A stretch of 64,000 nucleotides of DNA from Salinibacter grassmerensis (GTDB lineage Bacteria; Bacteroidota; Rhodothermia; Rhodothermales; Salinibacteraceae), in the NCBI RefSeq assembly GCF_947077765.1, contig NZ_CAMTTF010000001.1, forward strand, positions 904,818 to 968,817, written 5' to 3'. The notes under the pieces are model-generated. The model saw nothing but the letters and a program-made list of their open reading frames with translations, was not told where the DNA came from and searched no databases. The position numbers and the translations under genes were made by a program. Below are positions 1-11,675 of the stretch, piece by piece. Numbering within the stretch: position 1 is the stretch's first letter; the number at the start of each line of letters is the position of its first letter.

Positions 1-1804
<1,804 letters not shown>

Positions 1805-2125
1805 GGCGGAGACGGAATGGGGGGCTGGGCCGGGCGGCGCTCGAATGGCGCACGGAGAGGTGTCCGCCCTATCAGGGGCATTTTTGGGGAATTTCGGAAG
1901 GTATCTCAAACGTACCCAGGCCGGAGCGCGGTCACGTTGAAGAACGATCGGATTATCGGGGGCCGCGCCGCCGGACGCAGGGAACGGCGGGTTGGTCGTC
2001 GAGGACGCGAAGGCGGACGGGACTGGGCCCGGGGCCGGGCGGGGATCCGTCGGGCGGCCGGGCTGTTTGGAGGGGCGGTTCGCGTTCTGTAGTACGAATT
2101 GGGCCGCTCCGGTCCCGATTCTTGC
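1805..2125. other. Divergent intergenic region between pfkB and the barrel gene
   Basis: This 321-base gap separates two divergent starts. Apart from the possible pfkB -7 element at 1907-1914 I see no gene or strong hairpin. Both strands are open in several frames, which is expected at this GC content. Confidence 0.5.
1907..1914 (-). promoter_or_regulatory. Possible -7 element of the pfkB promoter
   Basis: On the minus strand this reads TACGTTTG, which fits the Bacteroidota -7 consensus TAnnTTTG. It lies about 100 bases before the pfkB start. No TTG was found at the expected -33 spacing, so the support is one motif only. Confidence 0.3.
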
Positions 2126-2767
2126 ATGCGTTCTGTTTTTTGCGCATTGGTTCTCATGGGGCTGCTCGCAGGGGGCTCCGCGAGTCAGGCCCAGGACACC
2201 CGTCAGTACGGATTTACGATCGGCGTCAACCGTGTCACCCTGCAGTCTCCGGCGTCCGACCTGGGGGGCTATTTTGCCGCGGTCGGAGGGGGAGTGGTGC
2301 GCCAGCCCCTGTACGGCCCCGTGTCGGCGCAGGCCGAGCTCCTGATTAGCCAGAAGGGCACCCGGGTCGATCGTGAGGAGGGCGGGGCGATTGATTACGG
2401 GGCCGGGTACCTCAAACTGCCCCTCCTCCTGCACCTGGAGACACCGTCCATCCAGTCGGTCGTGGTGCACGGGGAGGCCGGGGGGTTCGGGGCCGTCAAG
2501 CTCTTTGAGCGGCAGACGCCAGGGGGCGATGTGAACCTGTCCTTCAACACGGGCCGGTCGTTCTACCGCCGATTCGACGCGGGGGTTGTGGCCGGTGTGG
2601 GAGCCGCCCTCCCGATTGGGGGGCAGCGGCTTAACCTGACCGTGCGCCGGGTGTGGGGCCTGCGGGACGTGGCCCGTGACGGGACGGACCAGCCGTTTCC
2701 CGAGGCGCCCTTCCCCGGAGAGGGGAAGACGCGGGCGTGGTCGCTGGTGCTGCGTCTCGGCCTGTAG
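2126..2767 (+). CDS. Outer-membrane beta-barrel protein, PorT/OmpW-like size
   Basis: The 213-residue product has a signal peptide (MRSVFCALVLMGLLAGGSAS, cleaved near QAQD) and then alternating polar/hydrophobic stretches rich in Gly and aromatic residues. It ends in WSLVLRLGL, a typical last barrel strand. This is the pattern of the small 8-strand outer-membrane barrels common in Bacteroidota. I chose the ATG at 2126 because it directly begins the signal peptide; the frame opens 27 bases earlier. It is monocistronic, divergent from pfkB and followed by 272 bases before smc. The exact role cannot be told from sequence; structural or sensory outer-membrane functions are both possible. Confidence 0.7.
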   Translation: MRSVFCALVLMGLLAGGSASQAQDTRQYGFTIGVNRVTLQSPASDLGGYFAAVGGGVVRQPLYGPVSAQAELLISQKGTRVDREEGGAIDYGAGYLKLPLLLHLETPSIQSVVVHGEAGGFGAVKLFERQTPGGDVNLSFNTGRSFYRRFDAGVVAGVGAALPIGGQRLNLTVRRVWGLRDVARDGTDQPFPEAPFPGEGKTRAWSLVLRLGL

Positions 2768-3039
2768 CACGGGAGGGGGCCGCCCGTCGAGACCCGTCGC
2801 TAGAGGACCACTCCGGCGGGATCAATAACAGAAGCGTCGGCCGTCTCGGGGCGCGATCGGGCCTCAGCCGCCGCTGGAGGTAACGTTCGGCGGCGGCGGG
2901 TCGTTTGCAAAACGGCAGTCGGCCTCTTTTCTTAAACTAGTCTCCCCCACAACTCCCTTCTGTCCCACGGCGGAGCGCCTCCAGGCGTCGTCCGGCCGTG
3001 CGGTCGACTTTTTGTTTTTGACGACGACCTCCCGGGCAC

Positions 3040-6000
3040 ATGTACCTCAGCAAACTTGAACTGCAGGGCTTCAAGAGCTTTGCGGACGAGACCACGCTCA
3101 CGTTCGACCCCGGCGTTACCACCATCGTCGGGCCGAACGGGTGCGGCAAGTCGAACATCGTCGACGCCATCCGGTGGGTCATCGGCGAGCAGCGCCCCAC
3201 CGTGCTCCGGTCGGAGAAGATGGAGAACCTCATCTTTAACGGCACGGCGGACCGGCGCCCGATCGGCATGGCGGAGGTGGAGCTGACGATCGAAAATACC
3301 GACGGGGTGTTGCCCACAGAGTACGCCGAGGTGACGATCGGGCGCCGCCTCTTCCGCGACGGCACGTCCGAGTACTTGATGAATGGCACCACGTGCCGCC
3401 TCAAGGACATCACGGACCTGTTTATGGACACTGGAATGGCGGCGGACGCCTACTCGGTGATCGAGCTGAAGATGGTCGACGAGCTGGTGTCCGGCTCCAC
3501 CGAGGACCGCCGCCGCATGTTTGAGGAGGCGGCCGGCATCACGCGCTACAAGATGCGCCGGCGCCAGGCCCTCCGCAAGCTCGACGGCACGCAGTCGGAC
3601 CTGGAGCGCATCCGCGACCTGACCGACGAGGTGAGCACGCAGGTCGAGCGCCTGGAGCGGCAGGCCGACAAGGCCCAGCGGTATCAGGAGGCGGAGACGG
3701 AGCTGCGGCGCCTGGAGCTGCGGCTCGCACAGGTGGAGTACAATCGGCTCACAGAGCGCCGGGACACGCTGGCGCACCAGGAGGCGGAGCATGCCGAGCG
3801 GGCCGAGGCGATGGCCGGCGACGAGCAGGAGACCGAGGCCCGTCTTCAAGAGCTGCGGGAGACGCTCGCGACCCGGGAGGCCACGCTGCAGGAGCGTCGG
3901 GAGGCGCTGCAGGAGCACCGGGCGCGCGTCCGGGAGCTGGAGGCGGAGCAGCGGCTGCAGCGCGAGCGCCTCACCCGTGCCCGGGGCGACCGCGACGAGG
4001 CGCGACAGGCCCAGGAGGAGGCCCGCGAGCGGCGCGGGGCCCTGACCGACGAGGTGCAGCGCCTGGAGAGCGCCCTGGAGCAGGCCCGGCCGGCCCTCGA
4101 CGACGCCGAGGCCACCCTCGATGAGGCCCGTGAGGAGCGGGACGCGGCGGAGGCGGCCGCGAACGACCGCCGTGAAGATGTTCAGGGCCTCCGTGAGGCC
4201 GCCGAGGCGGCGGAGGCGGAGCACGCCGAGCAGCGCCGGGCACTCGACCAGCGCACGAACCGACACGAACTGCTGGAGGACGAGCGGACCCGCGCCCGTG
4301 CTCAGTACGATGATCTGGCGGAGAAGATTGAGGGGCTCGACACGCGCATCGAGGAGGCGGAGGCCGATCGCACCGCCGCCCAGCAGGCGCTCGACGAGGC
4401 CCGCTCGGCCCGAGCGGAGGCCACCACGGCGCGCGACGAGCGGCGGGCCGCTCTGGAGGCGGCGCAGGAGGAGCTTCGGGAGCTGGAACGCCGCCGGGAC
4501 GCCGCCGAGGCGGAGGTAGAGCTTCTCGAGGGCCTCGTCGGCAGCTACGATGAGTTTTCGGACGCCGTGCAGTTCCTGGCCGCTGAGGAGCTGTTCGACG
4601 ACCTCTACACCGTGGCCGACGTGCTCGGGTGCGACGACGACGTCCGTGTGGCGCTCGACGCGGCCCTGGGCGACCTCGCGTCCTGCGTGGTCGTGCCCAC
4701 CGTCGACGACGCACGGACCGCCGTGGCCCGCCTGCGCGACGCCGACAAGGGTCAGACGTCCTTCCTCGTGCTCGACCGGCTTCCCGATATGCCACCGTCC
4801 GCGTCGGCGCCCGACGGGGCGGTGCCCCTTCGAGAGGTCGTCCGCACGACGGACCCGGCGTACGCGCCCCTGGCCGACACGCTGCTGCGCGATTGCTACC
4901 TCGTCGACACGCTGGAGGAGGCCGAGGCCCTCGCCGGGCAGACGCAGGACGCAGCCCGCTCGATGCGGGTCTTTGCCCGCACGGGCGAGTGGGTCGACTC
5001 GACGGGCGTCCTTCGCGGGGGGAGCCGGCAGGACGACGTGTCGCCGGCCGCGAGCCGCCTCGGGCGCCGCGAGCAACTGGCCCGTGCCCGCGAGCAGCAG
5101 ACGGACCTGCAGGCGGCCTGCGAGGAGCAGGAGGCCGCGGTGGCGGAGGCGGAGGCCGCCCTCGACGCGATTGACCTGGCGTCCCACGAGTCCGCGGTGG
5201 AGGAGGCCGAGGCGACCCTCGCCGACGCCGAGCAGCGCCTGGAGCGGCTCCGCTACGAGCGAACGTCGACGGAGGAGCGGCGCGCCGAGCTGCAAGAGCG
5301 CCTCGACGAGATCGACGACGAACTCGCCGACCACGAGGACCGCGTCCATGACCTTCGAGAGACGGTGGAGGCGGCGGAGGCGGAGATGCAGCGCCGGCGG
5401 CAGGAGCGCGCCGAGGCGGAGGAGGCCCTCGCCGAGGCGGAGGAGCGCGAGCGGGCGGCCGTCGACGCATTCAGCGAGGCGCAGGTGGCGACCGTAGAAG
5501 CTCGGAACCGCGTCGACAACCTGGAGCAGGACCTGGAGCGGGCGCGGGGGCAGATCGACGAGCTCGACCGGCAGACCGGCGAGCGCAAGGCCACCCTTGA
5601 GGACCTGGAGGCCACCATCGAGGAGGCCCTCGACAAGCAGACGGAGCTGGACGAGCAGATCGAGGCCCTCCGCGAAGAGCGCGAGGACCGCGACCAGTCC
5701 GTGGAGGCGGCCGAAGCGGCGCTCCAGGAGACGAAGACACAGATTGAAGAGGTGGAGTCCCGGCTCCGGTCGATCCGGCAGGAGCGCGAGGCCGCCCTGG
5801 AGCAGAAAAACGAGGCCGCCGTGGCGCTCACGAAGGTGGAGACCCGCACCCAGGACCTGCTCGACAGCATGGAGGCGGACTTCGACCGCGACCTGGCGGA
5901 CGACCCGGTGTCGGTGCCCGACGCATTCGACGAGAGCGAGGCGCAGTCCGAAGTCAAGAGCCTACGGGGGACGATCAACGCCCTGGGCGATGTCAATCCC

Positions 6001-6600
6001 CTCGCCCTCGAAGAGTACGAGGAAGAAAAAGAGCGCCTCGACTTTCTCCGGGAGCAGAAGGCGGACCTGGAAGAGGCGGAGGACACGCTCCTTGACACCA
6101 TTCAGGAGATCAACACGAAGGCCTCGGAGCGTTTCATGGAGACCTTCGACGAGATCAAGGAGAGCTTCGGCACCATCTTTACCGAGCTGTTTGGGGAGGG
6201 TGCCTCGGCGGAGTTGCAACTCGAAGATCCGGACGACCCCATCGACTCGGCGATTGAGATCGTGGCGAAGCCGCGGGGCAAGCGGCCCGTGACGCTCGAC
6301 CAGCTGTCCAGTGGCGAAAAGGCCCTCACGGCCACCGCGCTGCTCTTCTCCATCTACCTGGTGAAGCCGAGCCCCTTCTGCGTCCTCGACGAGGTGGACG
6401 CGCCGCTCGACGACGCCAACGTGGAGCGCTTCATGAACCTCGTCCGGCGCTTCGAGGACGATACCCAGTTCGTGCTTGTGACCCACAACCAGCGCACCAT
6501 GGACCTCTCGGACCGCATGTACGGGGTCACGATGGAGGAGCAGGGCGTGTCGACGCTCGTGGGGGTAGAGTTCGACGAGGCCACGGAGCTGACCGAGTAG
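3040..6600 (+). CDS. smc: Chromosome segregation ATPase SMC
   Basis: SMC forms a V-shaped dimer that, with ScpA and ScpB, compacts and individualises sister chromosomes. The 1186-residue product has the standard layout and length. The N-terminal head carries the Walker A motif GPNGCGKS at residues 31-38. A long coiled coil very rich in Glu, Ala and Arg follows, interrupted by a globular hinge at about 505-665 (from LVGSYDEFSDAVQ onward). A second coiled coil leads to the C-terminal head with the ABC signature LSSGEKALTATALL near 1088 and Walker B FCVLDEVDAPLDD near 1113. The start follows the family exactly (MYLSKLELQGFKSF). scpA and scpB are not in this window. An MscS gene follows after 54 bases on the same strand. 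Confidence 0.97.
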   Translation: MYLSKLELQGFKSFADETTLTFDPGVTTIVGPNGCGKSNIVDAIRWVIGEQRPTVLRSEKMENLIFNGTADRRPIGMAEVELTIENTDGVLPTEYAEVTIGRRLFRDGTSEYLMNGTTCRLKDITDLFMDTGMAADAYSVIELKMVDELVSGSTEDRRRMFEEAAGITRYKMRRRQALRKLDGTQSDLERIRDLTDEVSTQVERLERQADKAQRYQEAETELRRLELRLAQVEYNRLTERRDTLAHQEAEHAERAEAMAGDEQETEARLQELRETLATREATLQERREALQEHRARVRELEAEQRLQRERLTRARGDRDEARQAQEEARERRGALTDEVQRLESALEQARPALDDAEATLDEAREERDAAEAAANDRREDVQGLREAAEAAEAEHAEQRRALDQRTNRHELLEDERTRARAQYDDLAEKIEGLDTRIEEAEADRTAAQQALDEARSARAEATTARDERRAALEAAQEELRELERRRDAAEAEVELLEGLVGSYDEFSDAVQFLAAEELFDDLYTVADVLGCDDDVRVALDAALGDLASCVVVPTVDDARTAVARLRDADKGQTSFLVLDRLPDMPPSASAPDGAVPLREVVRTTDPAYAPLADTLLRDCYLVDTLEEAEALAGQTQDAARSMRVFARTGEWVDSTGVLRGGSRQDDVSPAASRLGRREQLARAREQQTDLQAACEEQEAAVAEAEAALDAIDLASHESAVEEAEATLADAEQRLERLRYERTSTEERRAELQERLDEIDDELADHEDRVHDLRETVEAAEAEMQRRRQERAEAEEALAEAEERERAAVDAFSEAQVATVEARNRVDNLEQDLERARGQIDELDRQTGERKATLEDLEATIEEALDKQTELDEQIEALREEREDRDQSVEAAEAALQETKTQIEEVESRLRSIRQEREAALEQKNEAAVALTKVETRTQDLLDSMEADFDRDLADDPVSVPDAFDESEAQSEVKSLRGTINALGDVNPLALEEYEEEKERLDFLREQKADLEEAEDTLLDTIQEINTKASERFMETFDEIKESFGTIFTELFGEGASAELQLEDPDDPIDSAIEIVAKPRGKRPVTLDQLSSGEKALTATALLFSIYLVKPSPFCVLDEVDAPLDDANVERFMNLVRRFEDDTQFVLVTHNQRTMDLSDRMYGVTMEEQGVSTLVGVEFDEATELTE

Positions 6601-6654
6601 GGCGGGGGCGGTGAGGCGCGTCGTGTACCCTGGCATCCCAGAGACCCGAGTCAA

Positions 6655-7770
6655 ATGGACACGTTGCTCACGGAGGTGCTCGACGTGTTGCGCCGCACCG
6701 GCCTCGACGCCGTGCTGGTCCTCACGGGGGCCGCCGTGCTGGGGCTGCTCGTCTACGCCGCGGTGCACCGCGGCCTTCGTGCCCTGACGCGAGGGGTGGA
6801 ATGGAAGCTCCCCCTGCGCGGGGCGCTCCTTCGTCGGACCCGCGGGCCGCTGCGTGTGCTGGTGCCCGTGGTGTGCGTCTACTTGGCGCTTCCGACGGTC
6901 CGTGGGGCGTTCTCCGACACGGCCCGGGTGGTGCTCGACAACGGGCTGCAGGCGCTGTTCGTCGTGGGGGTGGCCTGGGCGCTTCTCGCAGTGCTCTACG
7001 CCGTGGAGGAGGCCGTTTCGGAGCGGTACGAGACGGACGTGCCGGACAACCTGGAGGCCCGAAAGATTGTCACGCAGACGCGCATCCTCCGCCGGATCGC
7101 CGCGACGGCCGTCGTTATCGTCGCGGGCGGCATCGTGCTCATGCAGTACGACCCCCTCCGCGAGCTGGGGACCGGCATCCTGGCGTCGGCGGGCATTGTG
7201 GGCATTGTCGTCGGCGTCGCGGCCCAGCGCACGCTCGGGGACCTCATTGCCGGCATTCAGATCGCGCTCACTCAGCCCATCCGGGTCGAGGACGTGGTCA
7301 TCGTGGAGGGGGAGTTCGGGTGGGTCGAGGAAATTACGCTGACGTACGTCGTGGTGCGCGTGTGGGACCGGCGGCGCATCGTCCTTCCCATCACGCACTT
7401 TTTGGAGCAGCCCTTTCAGAACTGGACCCGGACCTCGTCGGATCTCATCGGCACGGTCTTCCTGTACCTCGACTACACAGTGCCGGTCGAAGAGCTGCGC
7501 GACGAGCTCCGGCGCATCGTGGAGGCGTCGGAGCACTGGGACGAGGACGTGGTGGGGCTTCAGATGACCGATGCCTCCGAGCGCACCATCACGCTGCGGG
7601 CCACCGCGAGCGCCAGGGATGCCTCCACGCTGTGGAGCCTGCGCTGCGAGATCCGCGAGCAGCTCGTGGCTTACGTCCGCGAGCACTACCCCGACGCCCT
7701 GCCGGCACTGCGGACGCGGCTCGACAGGCCGGGGGAGGGCAAAGGCCCGGCGGAGAACGATGAGGCATAA
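6655..7770 (+). CDS. Mechanosensitive ion channel, MscS family
   Basis: This inner-membrane channel should open under membrane tension to release solutes during hypo-osmotic shock, a real hazard for a salt-adapted cell. The 371-residue product has several N-terminal membrane helices (about residues 15-35, 62-80, 98-120, 145-165). These are followed by the pore-lining segment VGIVVGVAAQRTLGDLIAGI near 182-202 and the beta domain with LTQPIRVEDVVIV and the PITHFLEQPFQNWTR stretch. The C-terminal alpha/beta vestibule domain ends in an acidic tail. It follows smc by 54 bases and may share its transcript. It has more predicted helices than E. coli MscS (3), which is common among MscS-like proteins. 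Confidence 0.9.
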   Translation: MDTLLTEVLDVLRRTGLDAVLVLTGAAVLGLLVYAAVHRGLRALTRGVEWKLPLRGALLRRTRGPLRVLVPVVCVYLALPTVRGAFSDTARVVLDNGLQALFVVGVAWALLAVLYAVEEAVSERYETDVPDNLEARKIVTQTRILRRIAATAVVIVAGGIVLMQYDPLRELGTGILASAGIVGIVVGVAAQRTLGDLIAGIQIALTQPIRVEDVVIVEGEFGWVEEITLTYVVVRVWDRRRIVLPITHFLEQPFQNWTRTSSDLIGTVFLYLDYTVPVEELRDELRRIVEASEHWDEDVVGLQMTDASERTITLRATASARDASTLWSLRCEIREQLVAYVREHYPDALPALRTRLDRPGEGKGPAENDEA

Positions 7771-7863
7771 GCGCCTAGCAAGGTAGAGGACGGGGGCTGT
7801 TCATCCGTCGCCCGAACCACTGCCGGCTGCCTTTCGCGAAATGCCGGTGGCGGGGTTGGGCCC

Positions 7864-7882
7864 GAGAGGGTACCGCCCTCTC
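7864..7882. repeat. Small inverted repeat between the convergent mscS-like and MCP genes
   Basis: Perfect 7-bp arms, GAGAGGG and CCCTCTC, flank a 5-base loop in the 244-base gap between the convergent MscS and chemoreceptor genes. There is no T-run on either side, so it is not a classical intrinsic terminator, but its position suits a 3' end structure. The rest of the gap holds no gene that I can support. Confidence 0.3.
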
Positions 7883-8014
7883 ACGAACGAGTCGGGATGC
7901 TCGGGGAGGCAACACCCCCCCAACCGGGACGGCGATATCACGTCGAATACCGAACGGGCACCCCCCTTGCGGTCTGCTCGCTAGAGTGCGCTCGTTGATC
8001 ACGCCGACCGCACG

Positions 8015-9901
8015 CTACGCTGAAGAGGAGCCGGAGGGAGAACCGTCGCCGAAGTTTTGCTCTGCCAGCGCCTGGCCGCCTCCCCCTACGTCGTTGGCTG
8101 AGGGTGTCGCCGGGGTCCGATCGTCGCTGGCAGAACGCTCAATGTTGAATTGTCGGACTGTCTCCTCAAGCTCCTCGCTGAGCATTTTCAGGCGGTTGGC
8201 GGTGTCGGACACCTCGGTGACCCCGGCTGCCGACTCCCGGGCGGCCGTCGAGATCGACTCGACGCTCCGGGCAATCTCCTCACTGGTGGTGGACTGCTGC
8301 TCGGAGGCCGCCGCAATTTCGTCGGTCCGCTCCTCGACCTTCGAGATTGCCGTCACGATCTCTTCGATCGCCTGCCCAGCCTCCTCGGCCAGGTCGAGCC
8401 CCTTCTCCGCCCGCTGGCTGCTCTGACGTGCAGTGCCGACCGCGCCATCGATCTCCGCGCGCACCTCATCCATCATGCCCGCGATCTCGTCGGTCGCCGC
8501 GTCGGCCTCCTCCGCGAGCTCCCGCACCTCCTCGGCCACGACGGCAAAGCCCTTGCCCTCCTCACCAGCCCGAGCGGCCTCGATCGCCGCGTTAAGGGCC
8601 AGGAGGTTGGTCTGATCGGCAATCTCGTCGATGCGGTCGACGACCTGGTCGATCTTATCCCCGTAGGTGCCGAGGCGCTCGATGGTCTCGGTCGTGTCTT
8701 CGATGGCGGACGCGATGCCTTCCATCTGGTTGGTGGCCTTGCGGACCGTCTCCCCGCCTCGATGGGCCTTCGTGCTGCCCGTTTGGGCGACCTCCGCGGT
8801 CTTCTGGACGCTTTCGGCGTTGCCGTTGATCGTCTGGTTGAGCTGCTCGACGGCGGCGGCCACCTCCTCGGCCTGGGCGGACTGCTCCTCAGCGCTGGCG
8901 GCCATCTGGTCGGAGGAGGCGCTGATCTGCTCGGTCGCCGTGGCGGTGGAGGTGGCCGCCTCCCGCACCTGACCGACAATGGAGCGGAGGCCGGAGACCG
9001 CCTCGTTGAAACCTTCGAAGAGGCGCCCGATGGCCCCGTCCCGGCCGGCCGGGAGGCGGACGGTGAGGTCCCCCTCGGCAAAGCGGCCGATGGCCTCCAG
9101 CATCGTGTCGACGCTGTCCTGGAGGCGCTCCTTCTGGCGCTCGGACTCCTCGACGGCCTCCTCGACGCGGCGCTCGACGGAGGCCTTCTCCTCCTCGAGC
9201 GCCTCCTGGGTGGTGCGAATGTCGCGGATCATCTCGTTGAATCCGCCGGCCAATTCCCCGATCTCGTCGTCAGCCTGGACCGAGACTTCTACGTCCAGGG
9301 TCCCCTCGCTAACGGCCTGAGCCCCGTCACGGACGCGCCGAATGCGGCCCGTGATGCGGCCGGCGAGCCAGAAAACAGCCCCGATGCCCATGCCCAGAAT
9401 CAAGAGGTTGATGAACACTGTCAGCATCGTCTCCGACCAAATCTCCGACATGGCCTCCTCCAGCGAGTACGCCAAAACCACGTTGCCGTAGCGTTCCCCG
9501 TCGTACTCGATCGGGTGGGAGGTGCGCAGTAGCCCGCCCTGGCGAATCGTCGATTCGGCCTGAAGCAACGCCCCCGTGTCGACCTGAAGCTCGTCGGGAT
9601 TGTGGTCGAACAGAACCGCGTCTTTCTCGTCGAGGATCGCGACGTATCGCACCTTCGAGTCGTTTGTGGCCCAGTCGAAGGTCTTCTTCACCAGGTCGTA
9701 GTTTGAGTCGGCCAGGCCGGTCCCCACCGACAGGGCAACCATCTCGCTGAGTTCGTTGACCTGATTCCGGGCCGCGTTCAAACTATCCGAGCGCTGATTG
9801 AGTGGATAGTAAATCGACACGAACAAAACGAGAGCGACGAACGGAACGGCAAAGCCAACAATTAACTTGGCCCGAAGGGATTCGCTTAACCGGTCGATCA
9901 T
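8015..9901 (-). CDS. Methyl-accepting chemotaxis protein with periplasmic sensor
   Basis: This transmembrane receptor would pass a periplasmic signal to CheA/CheW and so bias swimming or another output. The 628-residue product has a first membrane helix at about 11-30 and a Cache-like periplasmic domain at about 31-160, including [15 protein letters not shown] and [13 protein letters not shown] second helix (about 160-182) is followed by a HAMP segment to about 235 and a long coiled coil. The conserved signalling tip contains [20 protein letters not shown] and [15 protein letters not shown]. The body is Ala/Glu rich, as usual. It lies 49 bases after a half-size periplasmic binding protein and downstream of a porin on the same strand. 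This suggests that the ligand of this receptor enters through that porin or is presented by that protein. Confidence 0.92.
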   Translation of the reverse strand: MIDRLSESLRAKLIVGFAVPFVALVLFVSIYYPLNQRSDSLNAARNQVNELSEMVALSVGTGLADSNYDLVKKTFDWATNDSKVRYVAILDEKDAVLFDHNPDELQVDTGALLQAESTIRQGGLLRTSHPIEYDGERYGNVVLAYSLEEAMSEIWSETMLTVFINLLILGMGIGAVFWLAGRITGRIRRVRDGAQAVSEGTLDVEVSVQADDEIGELAGGFNEMIRDIRTTQEALEEEKASVERRVEEAVEESERQKERLQDSVDTMLEAIGRFAEGDLTVRLPAGRDGAIGRLFEGFNEAVSGLRSIVGQVREAATSTATATEQISASSDQMAASAEEQSAQAEEVAAAVEQLNQTINGNAESVQKTAEVAQTGSTKAHRGGETVRKATNQMEGIASAIEDTTETIERLGTYGDKIDQVVDRIDEIADQTNLLALNAAIEAARAGEEGKGFAVVAEEVRELAEEADAATDEIAGMMDEVRAEIDGAVGTARQSSQRAEKGLDLAEEAGQAIEEIVTAISKVEERTDEIAAASEQQSTTSEEIARSVESISTAARESAAGVTEVSDTANRLKMLSEELEETVRQFNIERSASDDRTPATPSANDVGGGGQALAEQNFGDGSPSGSSSA

Positions 9902-9950
9902 AATCGGAAAGACTCTGCTGCGTCAGAGAAAGGTGAAAGCGAGTGGAGTA

Positions 9951-10370
9951 CTACTCGATGGTCGCGATAACCTTGACGGCGTCCGTCACCGCATCCGCCG
10001 GCACATACCCAATTGCCGCCGGGGTGCTGCTTACTTCATCAATCATCTGGTTGGGGGATACCTTCTCGGGGGGCTGAGCCTCCCCCGAAAGCTTTTTCCG
10101 CAGCCATACCTTCTTGACGTCGCCTACGGACTGCCCGAAGTAGTCGTAAAAGCCAGACTTGGTCTCGCTGTCGGAGTTTAGGTCAAAGCGAACAATCTGC
10201 GATCCATTGTCCCATTTCCCCTGTTCGAGGAGGTAGATGTCTTCGAGGGCATCAGCATCGATCTCCTCAACCGGGACATCCTGGTGGGCGATGACGGCAA
10301 CTTGGGCGTGGCTTGTGCCAGCCGTGCCCAGGAACAGCAGGGCGGTGAATAAGAGAAGTAGGCGCTTCAT
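9951..10370 (-). CDS. Half-size PstS-like periplasmic substrate-binding protein
   Basis: The 139-residue product begins with a clear signal peptide (MKRLLLLFTALLFLGTAG, cleavage after SHA). It continues with VAVIAHQDVPVEEIDADALEDIYL and a middle GQSVGDVKKVWLRKKLSG, and ends in AIGYVPADAVTDAVKVI. These are the features of the short phosphate-binding-like (PBP_like_2) proteins, which contain about half of a full PstS. No ABC permease or ATPase genes are nearby, so uptake through a Pst transporter is not indicated. I chose the ATG at 10370 because it starts the signal peptide; the frame opens at 10427. It sits between a porin (132 bases upstream) and a chemoreceptor (49 bases downstream), so a sensing role seems more likely. 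The ligand is unknown. Confidence 0.72.
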   Translation of the reverse strand: MKRLLLLFTALLFLGTAGTSHAQVAVIAHQDVPVEEIDADALEDIYLLEQGKWDNGSQIVRFDLNSDSETKSGFYDYFGQSVGDVKKVWLRKKLSGEAQPPEKVSPNQMIDEVSSTPAAIGYVPADAVTDAVKVIATIE

Positions 10371-10502
10371 AAATTTCTCGCGTGGATCTGAGGCAAAGGA
10401 AACGGTGTAGGGTAGAGAGTAAGACATGCGTCTCGACGTATTTCCGAACTGGTGACGGACGCATGGCCGGCTCGGGACTGTGCTCTGCCGGGCGACTTCT
10501 GC

Positions 10503-11675
10503 CTAAAAGGTGACACTGGCGGCGAGACTGAAGAAGTTTCCGGTGTAGTCCCCGTCCCGGATCCTAGACCGTCGGTAGCCTGCCTTCAACCGTACGGGGA
10601 ACACCGGGCGGTACGAGACACCTCCTCCGAAGGACGCAAGATCGACATTTGATCGGTTCTCTTCGACGGCGTTGTAGAGTACGTGGACATCGAAGTTGCT
10701 GGTGACCTGGTACCCGGCCACACCGTAGTAGAACAGCTGGTCCAGGTTCTCACCCAGGACGCCGCTGAGAGAAGGACTCTGCCGCAGCCCGTCCCACTTG
10801 GCCTCCTGCTCGTCGGTTAGGCTGTACGTGACCGAAATGATCTCGCTTTCGACGAAGAAGTCGTTGATGTCGAAGGACAAGTCAGCTCCAATTCGATACC
10901 GGTCCACGTCTCCCAGACCAGCGGGCACGGAGGTCTGCGCGATAGATAGATCCACCTCGCGCATGTTTGCCTCGTCAATGGTGCCTGAGACCCCGGCCTT
11001 CACGCCCTCGTACTGAACGCCGACTCGTCCCCCGAAGAGCTTGGAGTAGGTCGTGTCGGTTCCGGACACGGGGTAGCTTGCATCCCCGGAAGTTAGATAC
11101 CCGGGGTCACTGTTGCCCACGTAGGCTGCGTAATCGACCTCGACCTCCCCGACGGGAAGGGTGCCGTACACCTGGCCGTAGGCCCGCTGGGGCACGTAGT
11201 CCCCATTGCCGATCAGGTTTTTGTAGGATTGCTCGTAGACGTAGGGCCGAGTGACGTACGGAAGCAAAGGCGTCCGATTCTTGATCTCGTTCAGGTTGTT
11301 AAACTTCGGAATGAGGAGGCCTCCTTTTATCTTCAATGTCTGACCGTACTCGTACCGCACCCATCCCTCCCCAAGACGAGCGATGCCGAAGTCTTCCCCG
11401 GAGTTGTAGCTGTTGAGAAACTCAGCGCTGACGAACGCCCCGAAGTCGTCCCCGAAATCTCTCGCGAAGAATAGGTTGAGCTGAGGAAGCCGGAACGAGC
11501 TGTACCCGCTGTCGCCGCTACCGTCGTCTTCCGCGACGTATCTACCTTGCGCCTGAAAGAAGCCGTAGATGTTGAGATCGTCCGACTGCCCGTGCGCCGG
11601 GTTGGGGGCAAAAGTGAACATCAGCGCTAGTGCAACGATGCCTGCGTACAAAGGGGAGGTCCTGCCAGTTGACAT
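10503..11675 (-). CDS. Outer-membrane porin
   Basis: The 390-residue product has a signal peptide ending in APNPAHG. A barrel follows, built of repeated aromatic/Gly strands (for example LNIYGFFQAQGRYVAEDDG and FGAFVSAEFLNSYNSGEDFG), and the protein ends with the terminal Phe of outer-membrane barrels (FSLAASVTF). The length and the single-domain layout resemble phosphate-selective-porin-like and general trimeric porins. It is the first gene of a minus-strand group with a half-size phosphate-binding-like protein and a chemoreceptor. Specificity for an anion such as phosphate is only an inference from that neighbour. A possible Bacteroidota promoter lies about 40 bases upstream of the start. 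Confidence 0.8.
   Translation of the reverse strand: MSTGRTSPLYAGIVALALMFTFAPNPAHGQSDDLNIYGFFQAQGRYVAEDDGSGDSGYSSFRLPQLNLFFARDFGDDFGAFVSAEFLNSYNSGEDFGIARLGEGWVRYEYGQTLKIKGGLLIPKFNNLNEIKNRTPLLPYVTRPYVYEQSYKNLIGNGDYVPQRAYGQVYGTLPVGEVEVDYAAYVGNSDPGYLTSGDASYPVSGTDTTYSKLFGGRVGVQYEGVKAGVSGTIDEANMREVDLSIAQTSVPAGLGDVDRYRIGADLSFDINDFFVESEIISVTYSLTDEQEAKWDGLRQSPSLSGVLGENLDQLFYYGVAGYQVTSNFDVHVLYNAVEENRSNVDLASFGGGVSYRPVFPVRLKAGYRRSRIRDGDYTGNFFSLAASVTF

Noticed and set aside
1805-2770. N-terminal extension of the pfkB frame up to 2770
   Set aside because: The Pfk-2 match starts at the ATG at 1804. The upstream part is Pro/Arg rich with no domain and overlaps the divergent barrel gene.
2932-5349. Long minus-strand open frame of 805 codons opposite smc
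   Set aside because: It lies wholly antisense to a well-supported smc gene; its composition is a Leu/Arg/Val mirror of the Glu/Ala-rich coiled coil. It is a product of high GC and codon bias.
5962-7686. Minus-strand open frame of 574 codons over the smc end and MscS
   Set aside because: It is antisense to two well-supported genes with no domain of its own.
9951-10370. Phosphate ABC importer component
   Set aside because: The protein is about half the length of PstS and no pstC, pstA, pstB or phoU is adjacent, so an importer role is not supported here.
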